This document shows, one piece after another, positions 1 to 9,327 of a stretch of DNA of 64,000 bases. Where the stretch lies: assembly GCF_900188485.1 (NCBI RefSeq), contig NZ_FZPH01000014.1, positions 186,001 through 250,000 on the forward strand. Direction: 5' to 3'. The notes below the pieces were generated by a model, which saw nothing but the letters and a program-made list of their open reading frames with translations, made no database searches and was not told the origin of the DNA. Every line of letters begins with the position of its first letter. The stretch's first letter is position 1. The translations under genes and the position numbers were made by a program. Source of the DNA: Asanoa hainanensis. Its GTDB lineage: Bacteria > Actinomycetota > Actinomycetes > Mycobacteriales > Micromonosporaceae.

Positions 1-229
1 GCTGCGCCACCCGGGCGTCGTCGCCCGGCAGATCGGGACGGCCGCGCTCTCGCCGGACTGCCAGCGGTGCCGACTCGTACGGGTGTGCGGCGGCGGCCAT
101 TACGCCCATCGCTACCGGCCAGGAGCCGGCTTCCGGAACCCGTCGGTCTACTGCGCCGACCTGATTCGGTTCATCGACCACGTGGGCGCGCGGGTGCGAA
201 AGGACGTCGAGCGGGTGACGCGCGGATGA
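1..229 (+). CDS. fxsB: FxsB-type radical SAM/SPASM maturase, C-terminal fragment
   Basis: This is the last 75 codons of a gene that enters from the left; the reading frame is open from base 2 and stops with TGA at 227-229. The fragment has the cysteine pattern of a SPASM auxiliary iron-sulfur domain: a CxxC pair (DCQRC), then VCGGG and a histidine/arginine run (HYAHRY), then a last Cys in NPSVYC. That combination matches the C-termini of FxsB-family radical SAM peptide maturases, which make cyclophane crosslinks in FxSxx-COOH RiPP precursors. The radical SAM CxxxCxxC core lies outside the window, so catalytic competence cannot be judged. The stop overlaps the next start (ATGA), so the two are translationally coupled. 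Confidence 0.75.
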   Translation, partial: LRHPGVVARQIGTAALSPDCQRCRLVRVCGGGHYAHRYRPGAGFRNPSVYCADLIRFIDHVGARVRKDVERVTRG

Positions 230-1506
230 GAACCCATCGACTGGCCGAAGCGGACCTCGACGCCCTCGCCACCGGGCTGGGCGGCCCCGCCCTCGTCGGC
301 GACCTGCTGCTGGGCCAACGGAGCCGCCGGCTCCTGCTCCTGAAGCTGATCACGGAACGGTCGCCCGGGCTGACCGCCGAGCATCGGCACGCGCTCGCCG
401 TGCTCGGTGAGGCGGACCGGCACGACCCCCGCTCGGTGGCGGCCCTGGTCGACACACCGATGTTCGGGAGCTGGTGCGGCTCGACCCTGGGCCTGATCGC
501 CGGCGGGGCGGAGCCGTGGACGGTCGAGCGGCAGCTTGACCGGATCGTGCCGTACGCCGCGGTGGCGGCCCACCGTGCGGGCATCGCGGCCGAGCTGCTG
601 GGTCGGGTCCATTCCGGCACGGTGCTGTTGCCGACCCTCGGCCTGATGCGGTTGGCGACCGGGCACCAGGCCCAGGTGAAGTTCGTCAGCGGGTCCGACG
701 GCATCTGGGTCGACGGGCGCGAGGCCGCGCTCCACACGCCGGGCTGGCAACCGCTGCGCGTGCTGCGGGCGCCCGGTCCGCCCGCGGTCGCGGTGCCGAT
801 CGACGACCTCGATCCGGGCCGCGACAGCTACCACATCGAGGCCAGCCCGCGGCTCACCAGCCCGACGGTCGCCCGTTGGCAGCAGGCGTTCGCGGCCACC
901 TGGCAACTCGTCGCGCGGCACCTGCCCGAACGGGCGGCGGAGCTGAGTGTCGCGTTGCGGACGGTCGTACCGTTGCGCAAACCCGACCTCCAGGCGGCCC
1001 GCAGCGCGACCGCGCGGGAGGCCGTCGGGGCCGTCGGGTTGGATCTCCCGCTGTCCCACGCCGAGTTCGCGACGACGCTGGTCCACGAGATCCAGCATTC
1101 GAAGCTCACCGCGGTGATGGACATCGAGCCGTTGTGCGCGTACTCCGGTGAGGCGACCTGGTTCGCACCGTGGCGCACCGACCCTCGGCCCCTGGCGGGC
1201 CTGCTGCAGGGCATCTACGCCTTCCTCGGCGTCGCGGACACCTGGCGTGCCCTCTACACCGGTTCGGACGGGTTCCCCGAGGCGCCGAAGCAGTTCGCCC
1301 GGGCGCGGGCAGACGTGACCGCGGCCGTCGAAGGGATCGGCCCGACGGACGAGCTGACACCAGCGGGACGCCGGTTCGTGGCGGGGATGGCGGCCGCCGT
1401 CGACCGGCTGGGCTCGGTCAGCGTGCCCCGGTCACTCGTGGCCGAGGCCGAAACGCGTGTCGCCGCCAAGCGCGTGGCTTGGCGGCGACATCGCGGGCTG
1501 GACTAG
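226..1506 (+). CDS. HEXXH motif-containing putative peptide modification protein
   Basis: A 426-residue protein starting at the ATG that overlaps the FxsB stop; a longer upstream reading (from 67) would lie inside fxsB and is rejected. The zinc-site motif is intact: HEIQH with His287, Glu288 and His291, preceded by a hydrophobic strand. About 30 residues downstream are the tryptophan-rich YSGEATWFAPWR segment and DPRP, as in the HEXXH family associated with radical SAM maturases. Related domains are often fused to FxsB as an extension, sometimes degenerate; here the domain is separate with its motif complete. The likely role is a second modification or hydrolysis step on the FxsA-type precursor (inference). 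The 3' end overlaps the convergent fxsT by 4 bp. Confidence 0.8.
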   Translation: MRTHRLAEADLDALATGLGGPALVGDLLLGQRSRRLLLLKLITERSPGLTAEHRHALAVLGEADRHDPRSVAALVDTPMFGSWCGSTLGLIAGGAEPWTVERQLDRIVPYAAVAAHRAGIAAELLGRVHSGTVLLPTLGLMRLATGHQAQVKFVSGSDGIWVDGREAALHTPGWQPLRVLRAPGPPAVAVPIDDLDPGRDSYHIEASPRLTSPTVARWQQAFAATWQLVARHLPERAAELSVALRTVVPLRKPDLQAARSATAREAVGAVGLDLPLSHAEFATTLVHEIQHSKLTAVMDIEPLCAYSGEATWFAPWRTDPRPLAGLLQGIYAFLGVADTWRALYTGSDGFPEAPKQFARARADVTAAVEGIGPTDELTPAGRRFVAGMAAAVDRLGSVSVPRSLVAEAETRVAAKRVAWRRHRGLD

Positions 1507-4500
1507 ACCGGTGGTGGCTCGATGTCGCAGTTGATGCGGCGGCCGTCCATGGCCAACAGGGTGTCGGGATGGGCCGGGCCGATGTTGGGCATGCGGCGCA
1601 TCTTGTCGATCGTGTCGGCGCGCAGGGTCTCGCCTTCGGCGCGCTCGCCGGTCGCGATCAGGTCGACCGCGTGGTTGACGGCACAGGCCAGCGTGTATGG
1701 GTGGTCCTCACCACGCACCTCGCGGGAGTGCTGCAACGTCCGTGCCGACAGCTCGCAGGCCGCGGCGTTCTCGTTGAGCGCGTCGAGGTCGCTGGCCAGG
1801 TTGGTCGCGCAGCACAGCGTGTAGGGGTGCTTCTCGCCGAGCTGGCGGCTCAGCCCTTCGAAGGCCTCCTCGTTGAGCTTCCGCGCTTCGCGGACGCGGC
1901 CGGCCTGGCGCAGCACGATCGCGTGGTTGGCACAGCACACGTAGTAGAACGGGTGCTCCGGAAGGCGCTCGCGGTAGACCTCGAGCGTCTCCTGGCCGAT
2001 CCGGACCGCCTCGGCCACCTCGGAGTTGTCGCGGAGCGCGTTGAGCAGCGTCTGGTTGACGAGCAACGTCTCCGGGTGGTTGTCACCGAGCCGGTTGCGG
2101 AAGGCCAGCCGCAGCGCCTTCGCGTCCTCGGCGGCCTTGTTGACCTGACCGAGCTTGCGCATGCTCATGACGATCGTGCGGCGGGCGAGCAGCACGAAGA
2201 GGTCGTCGACACCGAGCGCGCGGTCGAGCAACGGTAGCTCTTCGGACTGGCGGCGCAGTGCCTCGTCGAACCGACCGAGCGAGTAGAGGTCGCGAGCCAC
2301 GTTGGACGAGCACACCAGGGCCATCCGGTCCTCGGGACCGAACATCCGGCGCGCGGTCGCGGCGGTCTCCTCGTCGAGGTCGAGCGCCTGGTCGTAGTCA
2401 CCGACCATGCGGAGGTCGACGCCGAGGTTGCTGGCGGACCGCAACGTCGCCCGGTCTTCGGAACCCAGCACGACGAGCTGCGTCTGGTAGTTCTCGTCGT
2501 CCAGGTCGCGGGCCTCGGCGAACCGGCCCAACGCGCGCAGGTCGGCCGCGTAGGTGTTGACCGTGGCCAGCGTGTGCTCGTGGCTGGCCCCGAGCGTGTC
2601 CCGGAACAACGAACGCAGCTCGTGGTTGATGCGCAGGGCCTGCGAGGGGAAACCGAGGGCCCGGATCGCGTTGGCGCCGTGTCGCCGGGCGATCAGCGTG
2701 AAGACGTCTTCCCGGTTGCCGTGGCTCTCCCAGATCTGGACGGCCTGGGTCGCGAGCGCGTTGCTCGACTCGAAGTCACCGATCAGATAGCGGTAACGGA
2801 TCTGGTCGAGCACGACCTGGCGGTGTTCGTCGTCGTCGGACTGGACCACGCCCGAGGCGACGATGTGCGCGGAGAGCTGTGCGTGCTTGCGTCGCTCGTC
2901 CTCGTCGATCAGGTCAGGGTTGCCGGGGTTGGCGTAGGCGAGCATCTCCTGCACCGTCTGGCGGACCTCGTCGCGCAGTTCCTGGGTCATGTCGGCCTGG
3001 ACCATCGTCTGGACGAGCCGGTGGATCTGGAACCGGGTGTTGCGGCTGTCGTAGCGGGCGAGCTCCAGCCGGTTGATGTCGCGCACCGTGCGGACCAGCG
3101 GCGCCTGGTCGCGGAGCACCTGGCCGAGGCTCTTGGAGAACTTGGTGGCCAGTCGCCCCCGGTGGAGCATGTCGAGGGAGATCCATTCCGGGCCGAAGTA
3201 GGACCCGAGCTGCAGCAGCTGTGCGGCGAGCTTGGAGACGCTGCGGAGCTGCTCGAACGCGATGTTCATCGCCGCCGCGGCCTCGCGCGGATATTCGGGG
3301 CGCTGCTCGTCGGGGCGGCGCTCCAGCTCCTCGTTGAACAGCTCGAGGTAAGCCGAAGCCGGCTGGCCGGTCTCCTTGAGCCAGGCGGCGGCCTGCGCCA
3401 GCGAGATGGGCAGGTCCTGCAGGCGCTCGGCGATCTCGTCGGCCTCGGCCTCGCCGGTGCTCGCCCGGGCGCGCAGGAGCGTCACGCTCTCGCTGCGGTC
3501 GAAGCTGCCGACCTCGACGGCCCGGCCCTCGGTCTCCCAGCCACGATCGCGGGTCGTCACGAGCACGTGCCCGTTGCGCGGGTCGGGCAGCAGGTCACGG
3601 ATGGTCGACGGCTCGCCGACGTTGTCGAACACGATCAGCCAATGCGGATAGGGCTTGCGGCCGGCCAGCGTGTCGCGAACACGGCGGATGGTCTCGGACG
3701 TGTCGTTGGTGACCGGGATGTTGAGCTCGTCGGCCAGGTCGACAAGGGAGCGCCGGACCTCGGCCGGGTCTTCCGCCGCCACCCACCACACCAGGTCGTA
3801 GTCTTCCCGGTGCCGGTGGACGTATTCACCCGCCAACTGCGTCTTCCCGACGCCGCCCAAACCGTATAGTGCCCGCGGCAGCAAGATCGCCGTCTGGCTG
3901 CGATTGACGAGCATGTTGCGCAAACTAGCCAGCATATCGTCACGGCCGACGAAATTGGCGTTCTGCGGCGGGATCGACTTCCAACCGATCGGCGTCTTGC
4001 GGCTTCTCGTCGCGGAGGACGTCTGCTGGGATTCGATCACCTTAGCGTCCTCACCTGGGGAATGGCCAGATTCACTACTGTTTTCTACCACAGATGGGTG
4101 AGTCGGCGGGCCGGTGGCTCCAGTGTCGACGGTGGCTGTAGAACTGGATATATCCCCAGGTGGGGAGCCATTTATGAGATCGGTTTCGGCGCTTCCATCT
4201 GTTGCCTGATTGATCTGTTTCTCCAGGCGGAGGGCCTTGTCGCGGTAGGTTCCCCCGATCGACTTCAGCACGTCAATAGTGATCTTGGCGAACGCCAGGC
4301 TGCGCTCGTCGAGTTCGCCGACAGCGCGGTCCATCTCGAGCAGTGCGAGGAAGTCCAGGTCAGCTCCCCAGCGCTGGACGAGATAGCGGGAGACCTCGGT
4401 CAGCACGCCCAGGGCGTCGGCGCGGCCGAGCTTGGCAACCAGTTCTTCGCGTACGCCGGGCAGGAAGTCATAGGTGGTTTCGGGCGGGTCGGCGCCTGAA

Positions 4501-5882
4501 CTTCCGTTCACTATTTCCAGCAGGTTTCCCAGAAAGACTTCCGGCACTGTGCTCGGCGGCGATAACGGCAACTTCGCTTCTTTGATCAGCCGAATTACCG
4601 GGAGCGTAAGGGGCCCCGCGGCGGCCAGTAGTTTCGCCAACTCGTATGCGTCCGGCGATGCCTCGGCGACGAATCGCGCCACGACGTCGGGCGGCGTCTG
4701 CGCCCGGTCGTCCTGCGGGTCGGGGATGCCGCGCATGAGGCCGGTGAACGCCGCCCGGCCCGGCAGCCGTTGGGACCCCTCGCCCGAGACCAACATGGCC
4801 CAACTGGCCAGCCAGCGCTCCGCGAGCTCGATCACCGGGATAACGCTGCCCAGCGCGGCCAACTCGTCCGGCTCGGTCTCGAAGTCGGCGAAGAACAGGT
4901 CGTCGAACTCCACCGACAGGTGCCGGTTGGGTGCGCCGGGTCGATCCCCGCGGAGCGTCACCTCGCGGGTGGACAGTCCCGATCCCTCCCAGCGGCGTTG
5001 CGGCAGCGGCTGGACGACCGCGACGGGCGCGGACCTCGCCCACGCGTCGAGGATGTCTCCCATCCGCCCGTCCCGCCAGCCGGCGCCCAGGCAGTCGGCC
5101 ACGACGACGATCGCCCGGCGGCCGGAGGGGTCGACGATCTCGCGCGGGTCGTGCCACGGCGTGTCGGGGCCACCGGCTCGGACCCGTGGCTGGCTGTCCT
5201 CGCTCGTGCTGTCGACGAACCAGACCCGGACGTCCCGGAACGCGCCCAGGTCGTTCAGGATCGCCACGAGGTCGTGCACGGTCTGGTCCGAGACCACCAT
5301 GGACGGCGCGAGGTCGACGACCACCGCGACGTCGAGCCAGCGCTCGGCGCGGGGCGCGAAGATCGGCACGAGCAGGTCGGTCTGTGCGGCCTGGCGGGCG
5401 GTGGCGTCCGCGTCCAGCGTCCCGACCCCCTTGCCCCGGACCTGCTGTTTGAGCGGTCGCAGGGCGCGCGCCATGCCGAGGCGGGCGAGCGCGGGCGCGG
5501 CGGGCACGCGCAGCGGTACCTGCGACGGTTCCGGCTGGTCCCGCGGCACCTGGATCGCGACCTGCGGCGCGGGCTCGAGCGGAGTGGTCTGGGCCGGAAT
5601 GAAGACCGCCGGCTCGTCGTCGTCCGGCTCCCGCTCGTCGTCGGTCACCGGCTCGACGGGCGGCCCGGCCTCGACGCCGCCGGCGGCCTCGTCGCCGAGC
5701 GACGACGGGTCCGCGGCGTCTGTCGGGCCGCCGTCGTCGTCACCCTGCGGTGCTTCTTCGGCGCGCCGTGGGCGGAGGTGGCCGGCGAACCAGATCAGGT
5801 CCGCGACGCTGTCTGGCGTGGCATCGTGGTCCGCCTGCCGCAGGAGGCCGATCGCGCGGTCGATCAGCTCGTCGCCGCTCAC
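1503..5882 (-). CDS. fxsT: FxsT-like protein: SAV_2336/vWA-like domain, NB-ARC NTPase, TPR repeats
   Basis: A 1459-residue protein with a GTG start whose GTGA overlaps the MoxR stop. Residues 1-50 form a small helical domain. Residues 180-350 look vWA/SAV_2336-like (RWLDVAVVVDLAPSM), where the metal-site motif reads DxAxS rather than DxSxS. Residues 645-930 form an NB-ARC NTPase with Walker A GLGGVGKTQ (674-682) and a DDLP-like DPRNGHVLVTTRDRG segment. From about 1050 to 1440 are many TPR-like repeats with alternating LGRFDEA and LG-x-DHP motifs. The linker (560-640) is Ser/Thr-rich with lower GC. The layout matches the FxSxx-COOH system tetratricopeptide protein family and STAND NTPases, which sense ligands through repeats. 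The function here is inferred. Confidence 0.8.
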   Translation of the reverse strand: MSGDELIDRAIGLLRQADHDATPDSVADLIWFAGHLRPRRAEEAPQGDDDGGPTDAADPSSLGDEAAGGVEAGPPVEPVTDDEREPDDDEPAVFIPAQTTPLEPAPQVAIQVPRDQPEPSQVPLRVPAAPALARLGMARALRPLKQQVRGKGVGTLDADATARQAAQTDLLVPIFAPRAERWLDVAVVVDLAPSMVVSDQTVHDLVAILNDLGAFRDVRVWFVDSTSEDSQPRVRAGGPDTPWHDPREIVDPSGRRAIVVVADCLGAGWRDGRMGDILDAWARSAPVAVVQPLPQRRWEGSGLSTREVTLRGDRPGAPNRHLSVEFDDLFFADFETEPDELAALGSVIPVIELAERWLASWAMLVSGEGSQRLPGRAAFTGLMRGIPDPQDDRAQTPPDVVARFVAEASPDAYELAKLLAAAGPLTLPVIRLIKEAKLPLSPPSTVPEVFLGNLLEIVNGSSGADPPETTYDFLPGVREELVAKLGRADALGVLTEVSRYLVQRWGADLDFLALLEMDRAVGELDERSLAFAKITIDVLKSIGGTYRDKALRLEKQINQATDGSAETDLINGSPPGDISSSTATVDTGATGPPTHPSVVENSSESGHSPGEDAKVIESQQTSSATRSRKTPIGWKSIPPQNANFVGRDDMLASLRNMLVNRSQTAILLPRALYGLGGVGKTQLAGEYVHRHREDYDLVWWVAAEDPAEVRRSLVDLADELNIPVTNDTSETIRRVRDTLAGRKPYPHWLIVFDNVGEPSTIRDLLPDPRNGHVLVTTRDRGWETEGRAVEVGSFDRSESVTLLRARASTGEAEADEIAERLQDLPISLAQAAAWLKETGQPASAYLELFNEELERRPDEQRPEYPREAAAAMNIAFEQLRSVSKLAAQLLQLGSYFGPEWISLDMLHRGRLATKFSKSLGQVLRDQAPLVRTVRDINRLELARYDSRNTRFQIHRLVQTMVQADMTQELRDEVRQTVQEMLAYANPGNPDLIDEDERRKHAQLSAHIVASGVVQSDDDEHRQVVLDQIRYRYLIGDFESSNALATQAVQIWESHGNREDVFTLIARRHGANAIRALGFPSQALRINHELRSLFRDTLGASHEHTLATVNTYAADLRALGRFAEARDLDDENYQTQLVVLGSEDRATLRSASNLGVDLRMVGDYDQALDLDEETAATARRMFGPEDRMALVCSSNVARDLYSLGRFDEALRRQSEELPLLDRALGVDDLFVLLARRTIVMSMRKLGQVNKAAEDAKALRLAFRNRLGDNHPETLLVNQTLLNALRDNSEVAEAVRIGQETLEVYRERLPEHPFYYVCCANHAIVLRQAGRVREARKLNEEAFEGLSRQLGEKHPYTLCCATNLASDLDALNENAAACELSARTLQHSREVRGEDHPYTLACAVNHAVDLIATGERAEGETLRADTIDKMRRMPNIGPAHPDTLLAMDGRRINCDIEPPPV

Positions 5883-6898
5883 GACTGCCCCGATCGCGCC
5901 TCTCGGATGAGGCTGCCGGCCATCATCCGCTTTCCGTCATCGCCGTCGCCGCCGGCGGTGTACAGGTAGGCGGCATTGAGGAGCAGGTCGGTGGGCAGGC
6001 CGCCGGCGGCGTCCCGGGCGGTGGTGAAGTCCACGCAGAGCTGCTCCGTGGCGGCGAGGGTGTCGGCTCCGAGCTGGGTGCGGACGATCTCCTTGAGCTT
6101 CTCCTCGCCCGGGAGCGGAATGGTCACCTCCTGGCAACGACGGAGGAAGGCCCGAGGAAACACCCGCTCGCCGTTGCTGGTGATGATGATGATCGGGAAG
6201 GCCCGGGTCCGCACGTGGCCGCCGCGTACCAGAACCGTGTCGCCGTCCTCGGTCGTCAGGGCGACGGGCTCCGCTCCCTCCTCCCGGACCAGCTCGGGGA
6301 TGGTGAACTGGCCCTCTTCGAGGATGTTGAGCAGGTCGTTCGCGAGATCGATGTCGCCCTTGTCGAACTCGTCGACGAGCAGCACGCGGGGCTTGTCGCG
6401 GGCGACCAGGGCGGTGCCCAGCGGCCCCAGGGTGATGAACGGCCCGGCCGAGGTGGTCGGCGGGCCCGCGTCCGGGGAGAGGCGGCGGAGGTTGGCGTCC
6501 TGCAGGCGGCCCACGGCGTCGTACCGGTAGAGGCTGTCCTGCAGGTTGGACCGGCTCGTGATCGACCAGGAGAGCACCGGACCCAACCCGAGCTCCCAGG
6601 CGATGCTGGAGGCGAGCGTGGACTTGCCGGTGCCGGGCTGGCCGGTGACGAGCAGCGGGCGCCGCAGATAGAGAGCCGCGTTCACCTTCTCGACGACGCT
6701 CCTCTCCGGCCGGTACGTCTCCGCGCGGATCGCGGTGCCGGGCCGCGCGTCGCGGACCGGGTGCCGCGGCTCGTCGCCGGTCGCGATGATCTCGCCGTCG
6801 AACTCCCGCCACGGCGGCGGGGGAGGCAGGCGGTCGAAGTCGGTGTGCTGCTGGCCCTCACCCCGGTAGATGTGCCACGCCGAGCCGTTATCGGTCAT
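5879..6898 (-). CDS. MoxR-like AAA+ ATPase of a VMAP system
   Basis: A 339-residue AAA+ protein. Walker A is GQPGTGKST (86-94) and Walker B is VLLVDEFDKGD (from residue 172); sensor 1 lies in IIITSNGERVFPRAFLRRC, with an arginine-finger candidate there. The proline-rich N-terminal stretch (PPPPPW, 25-30) is typical of MoxR proteins encoded beside vWA and VMAP proteins. It starts with ATG overlapping the VMAP stop, and its stop overlaps the fxsT start, so all three are likely one transcript. In such triads the MoxR ATPase is proposed to couple the protease-like VMAP to the vWA/STAND component (family knowledge). It is distinct from the MoxR at 20373-21524. Confidence 0.88.
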   Translation of the reverse strand: MTDNGSAWHIYRGEGQQHTDFDRLPPPPPWREFDGEIIATGDEPRHPVRDARPGTAIRAETYRPERSVVEKVNAALYLRRPLLVTGQPGTGKSTLASSIAWELGLGPVLSWSITSRSNLQDSLYRYDAVGRLQDANLRRLSPDAGPPTTSAGPFITLGPLGTALVARDKPRVLLVDEFDKGDIDLANDLLNILEEGQFTIPELVREEGAEPVALTTEDGDTVLVRGGHVRTRAFPIIIITSNGERVFPRAFLRRCQEVTIPLPGEEKLKEIVRTQLGADTLAATEQLCVDFTTARDAAGGLPTDLLLNAAYLYTAGGDGDDGKRMMAGSLIREARSGQS

Positions 6899-9327
6899 GA
6901 TCTCCTCCTGGTGGGGGCGTTCAGGTCAGGGCCGCTGGACGGGGTCGGCGTGCGTTCTTCGTCGCAGACCATCAAGGTGAGCTCGGCTGCGAGTGGGTCG
7001 TCGGCCGCGTCGGCGGCCCGCCAGGCAGCCACGACGTCGACGAGCGCGCGCACGGGGCGCTCGGCGAGCGCTTCCTCGAGCCGCGTCCGCATCGTCCCCT
7101 CGAGTTCGGGGTCACGCACCCAGAGCAGATAGGCGATGCCGGCAGACAGCGCGGCCGCGTACGCGTCCGGGGCAGGTTTGTCGGGTTGTCTGGCCGGTGG
7201 CCCACCCATGGCGAGGAGCAGCTTCTCGTCGCCGCGGAGGGTCTCACGGACCATCAGCGGGGTGTCGGTGCTCGCGTGGCCGAGAAAGTGCATCGCGCTC
7301 GGGTCCGGATCGCGTTGCGCCTGCGCGAGCTTCCACTTCTTCCGCCACTGGGACCGGACCTTCGGCTCCCGCATCCGTTCGAGGCTCCGCAGCACCACCG
7401 GGAAACGGCGGCCGATCTGGTCCTCGAGGAAGTTGTCCGTGATCGGCCAGGTGTCGACCGGCTCGGTGACCAACGAGCGGGGCACGGCCACCTCGATCAT
7501 GAAGGTGTCGTCGTAGTCGACGATCTCGAGCGCCCGGTCGATCGTGGCGTCGACCTTCCGGATGAGCTCGTCGAGCGGTTGCGGCTGGTCGCTGGCGACG
7601 AGTTGCCGGCGCGCGGCGCCGCCGCGGTCGAGGACGATGGCGAGCAGGAACTGGCTGCGGTCGATGGAGTCGGGCACGAGCTGCACGCTCATCACCGGCC
7701 GCTCCAGCGGGACCGTCAGCGACGGCACCGACCGCCGCAGCGTCGCCACGTCGACGTAGTGCGCCCCGAGCCGGGCGCTCACCCGGTCGCCCCAGTCGTG
7801 CAGCGCGCTGCGCAGCTCCGGCAGCGACGCCGCGAGATGTTCGGTGAACTGGATGATCCGCGGAAGCTGGTCGGCGCGGCTCGACAGCGACTCGATCCGC
7901 CGGACCAACTGGTCGGCCTGGGTCCGGTCGGCGGTGGCCACCGACTCGAACGGGTCGACGCAGGCCCGCTGTGCGGCGTTGAGCACGTCGTCGGGTGCGG
8001 TGCTCGCCTGGGCGACGAGCTCGTCCCGCTCGCCGTCGGTCAGGATGCGTTCGATGCAGATCTGCTCGACGACGAGCATGAGCTCGCCGAAGCCCGTGCC
8101 CTGCGTGCGATCCGCCGGTGGGATGCCGTCGACGAACAGCCGGAGCGACCCGGCGATCGGCAGGCAGACCTCGATCAGGTTTCTCGCGTCGGCGTAGACG
8201 TCGTTCGACACCGCCAGGGTGACCTCGCGGTGGAGCTTGTCGCGTACCCGCCGGGCAAAGGTCTCGAAGTAGACCCGCCGGGTCGCGAGGTCCAGGAAAT
8301 AACGCATGTGCGCGAGGGCGTCCGTGAGGTTGCGCACCTGGTTGGCCGTCAGCACGTCGGGCGTCTCCGCGGACGGGGTCTCGCGCGGCACGCCGTGGCG
8401 GTCGAGCGCGGTCTCCAGCGCCTCCGCGAGCGCGGTGGGTCCCTCGAAGTACTTGACGAGGTCGGCGAAGCGGCGCAGGTCCTGTCGGGTACGGCAACTG
8501 TCCACGATGTGCGCCAGGGAGTGTGGAGGTGGCCCGATCTCCGCGCGGACGTCGGCCGGCAGGAGCGCGACGATCCGTTCCTGGTGGTGGAGCAGCGCCT
8601 CCGAGCCGTCGAGCTGACCGAGCACGTGGTGTGCGGCGGCGGGGGTGACCAATCCTCCATTGTGGTCGTCCAGCATCCGGGCCAACGGGCTCCAGCGCCC
8701 GGCGACGACCTCCATCGGGATCATGAACGCGGCGACCCGCTCCGACCCGGTCACGCTGCTCACCACGATGCCCACGACGCGGTCGCCGACCAGGACGCCG
8801 CCGCCGCTGAAGCCCCGCTCGATCCGTTCGTTGTGCCTCGCCATCCCGCCGGAGAGCTGCACGAGCTCGTTGGCGGGGCCGACCGTGTCGGCGATCCGGC
8901 CGTCGCTCCACACGCCGTGGTCGACGCCCCGCGGGTGGCCGAAGACCTTGGCGGACCGGCCCTGCTTGTCGCGTCCCTTGCCCAGGGTCGCGGGGGCGAC
9001 GTCGGCGGCCAGCGACGTGGCGAAGCGGAGGACGGCGATGTCTCCCTGGCCGTTGGGGCCGATCGGAACCCAGCCGTCCTGGACGACCTCCGCGACGGTG
9101 TCGGTGGCTGTCGCCGACCGCGGGAAATGGAGGACGAACGGGCCGGTGGGCCGCTTTTTCTGGGTGGACAGCACGTGGGCGCACGTGATCACGTCGCGGT
9201 GGGACACGAGGACGCCGCAGCCGAGAACCTGGCCGTGCTGGTCGGAGATCCGCACCTGCCACGCGCCGGCCGAGGGCTGTGTATCCACGGCAGCGGTCAA
9301 GACTCCCCGCCCGGGTTCCGTTCCCAC
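6895..9327 (-). CDS. Trypsin-like peptidase fused to VMAP (vWA-MoxR-associated protein)
   Basis: Up to 810 residues. Residues 20-230 form a trypsin-fold protease with an apparently complete triad: His51 (TCAHVL), Asp96 (GDIAVLRF) and Ser174 (GFSGGG, in place of the usual GDSGGP). A helical segment (about 235-320) could be an effector-associated adaptor domain. The rest is VMAP middle and C-terminal regions, with the characteristic late elements DDTFMIEVAVPRSL and LLLAMGGPPARQPD. No signal peptide or membrane segment is seen, so it should act in the cytoplasm. The start is uncertain: GTG at 9327 overlaps the upstream gene by 31 bp, while TTG at 9300 gives the 4-bp overlap seen elsewhere in this operon and removes 9 residues. 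Confidence 0.85.
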   Translation of the reverse strand: MGTEPGRGVLTAAVDTQPSAGAWQVRISDQHGQVLGCGVLVSHRDVITCAHVLSTQKKRPTGPFVLHFPRSATATDTVAEVVQDGWVPIGPNGQGDIAVLRFATSLAADVAPATLGKGRDKQGRSAKVFGHPRGVDHGVWSDGRIADTVGPANELVQLSGGMARHNERIERGFSGGGVLVGDRVVGIVVSSVTGSERVAAFMIPMEVVAGRWSPLARMLDDHNGGLVTPAAAHHVLGQLDGSEALLHHQERIVALLPADVRAEIGPPPHSLAHIVDSCRTRQDLRRFADLVKYFEGPTALAEALETALDRHGVPRETPSAETPDVLTANQVRNLTDALAHMRYFLDLATRRVYFETFARRVRDKLHREVTLAVSNDVYADARNLIEVCLPIAGSLRLFVDGIPPADRTQGTGFGELMLVVEQICIERILTDGERDELVAQASTAPDDVLNAAQRACVDPFESVATADRTQADQLVRRIESLSSRADQLPRIIQFTEHLAASLPELRSALHDWGDRVSARLGAHYVDVATLRRSVPSLTVPLERPVMSVQLVPDSIDRSQFLLAIVLDRGGAARRQLVASDQPQPLDELIRKVDATIDRALEIVDYDDTFMIEVAVPRSLVTEPVDTWPITDNFLEDQIGRRFPVVLRSLERMREPKVRSQWRKKWKLAQAQRDPDPSAMHFLGHASTDTPLMVRETLRGDEKLLLAMGGPPARQPDKPAPDAYAAALSAGIAYLLWVRDPELEGTMRTRLEEALAERPVRALVDVVAAWRAADAADDPLAAELTLMVCDEERTPTPSSGPDLNAPTRRRS

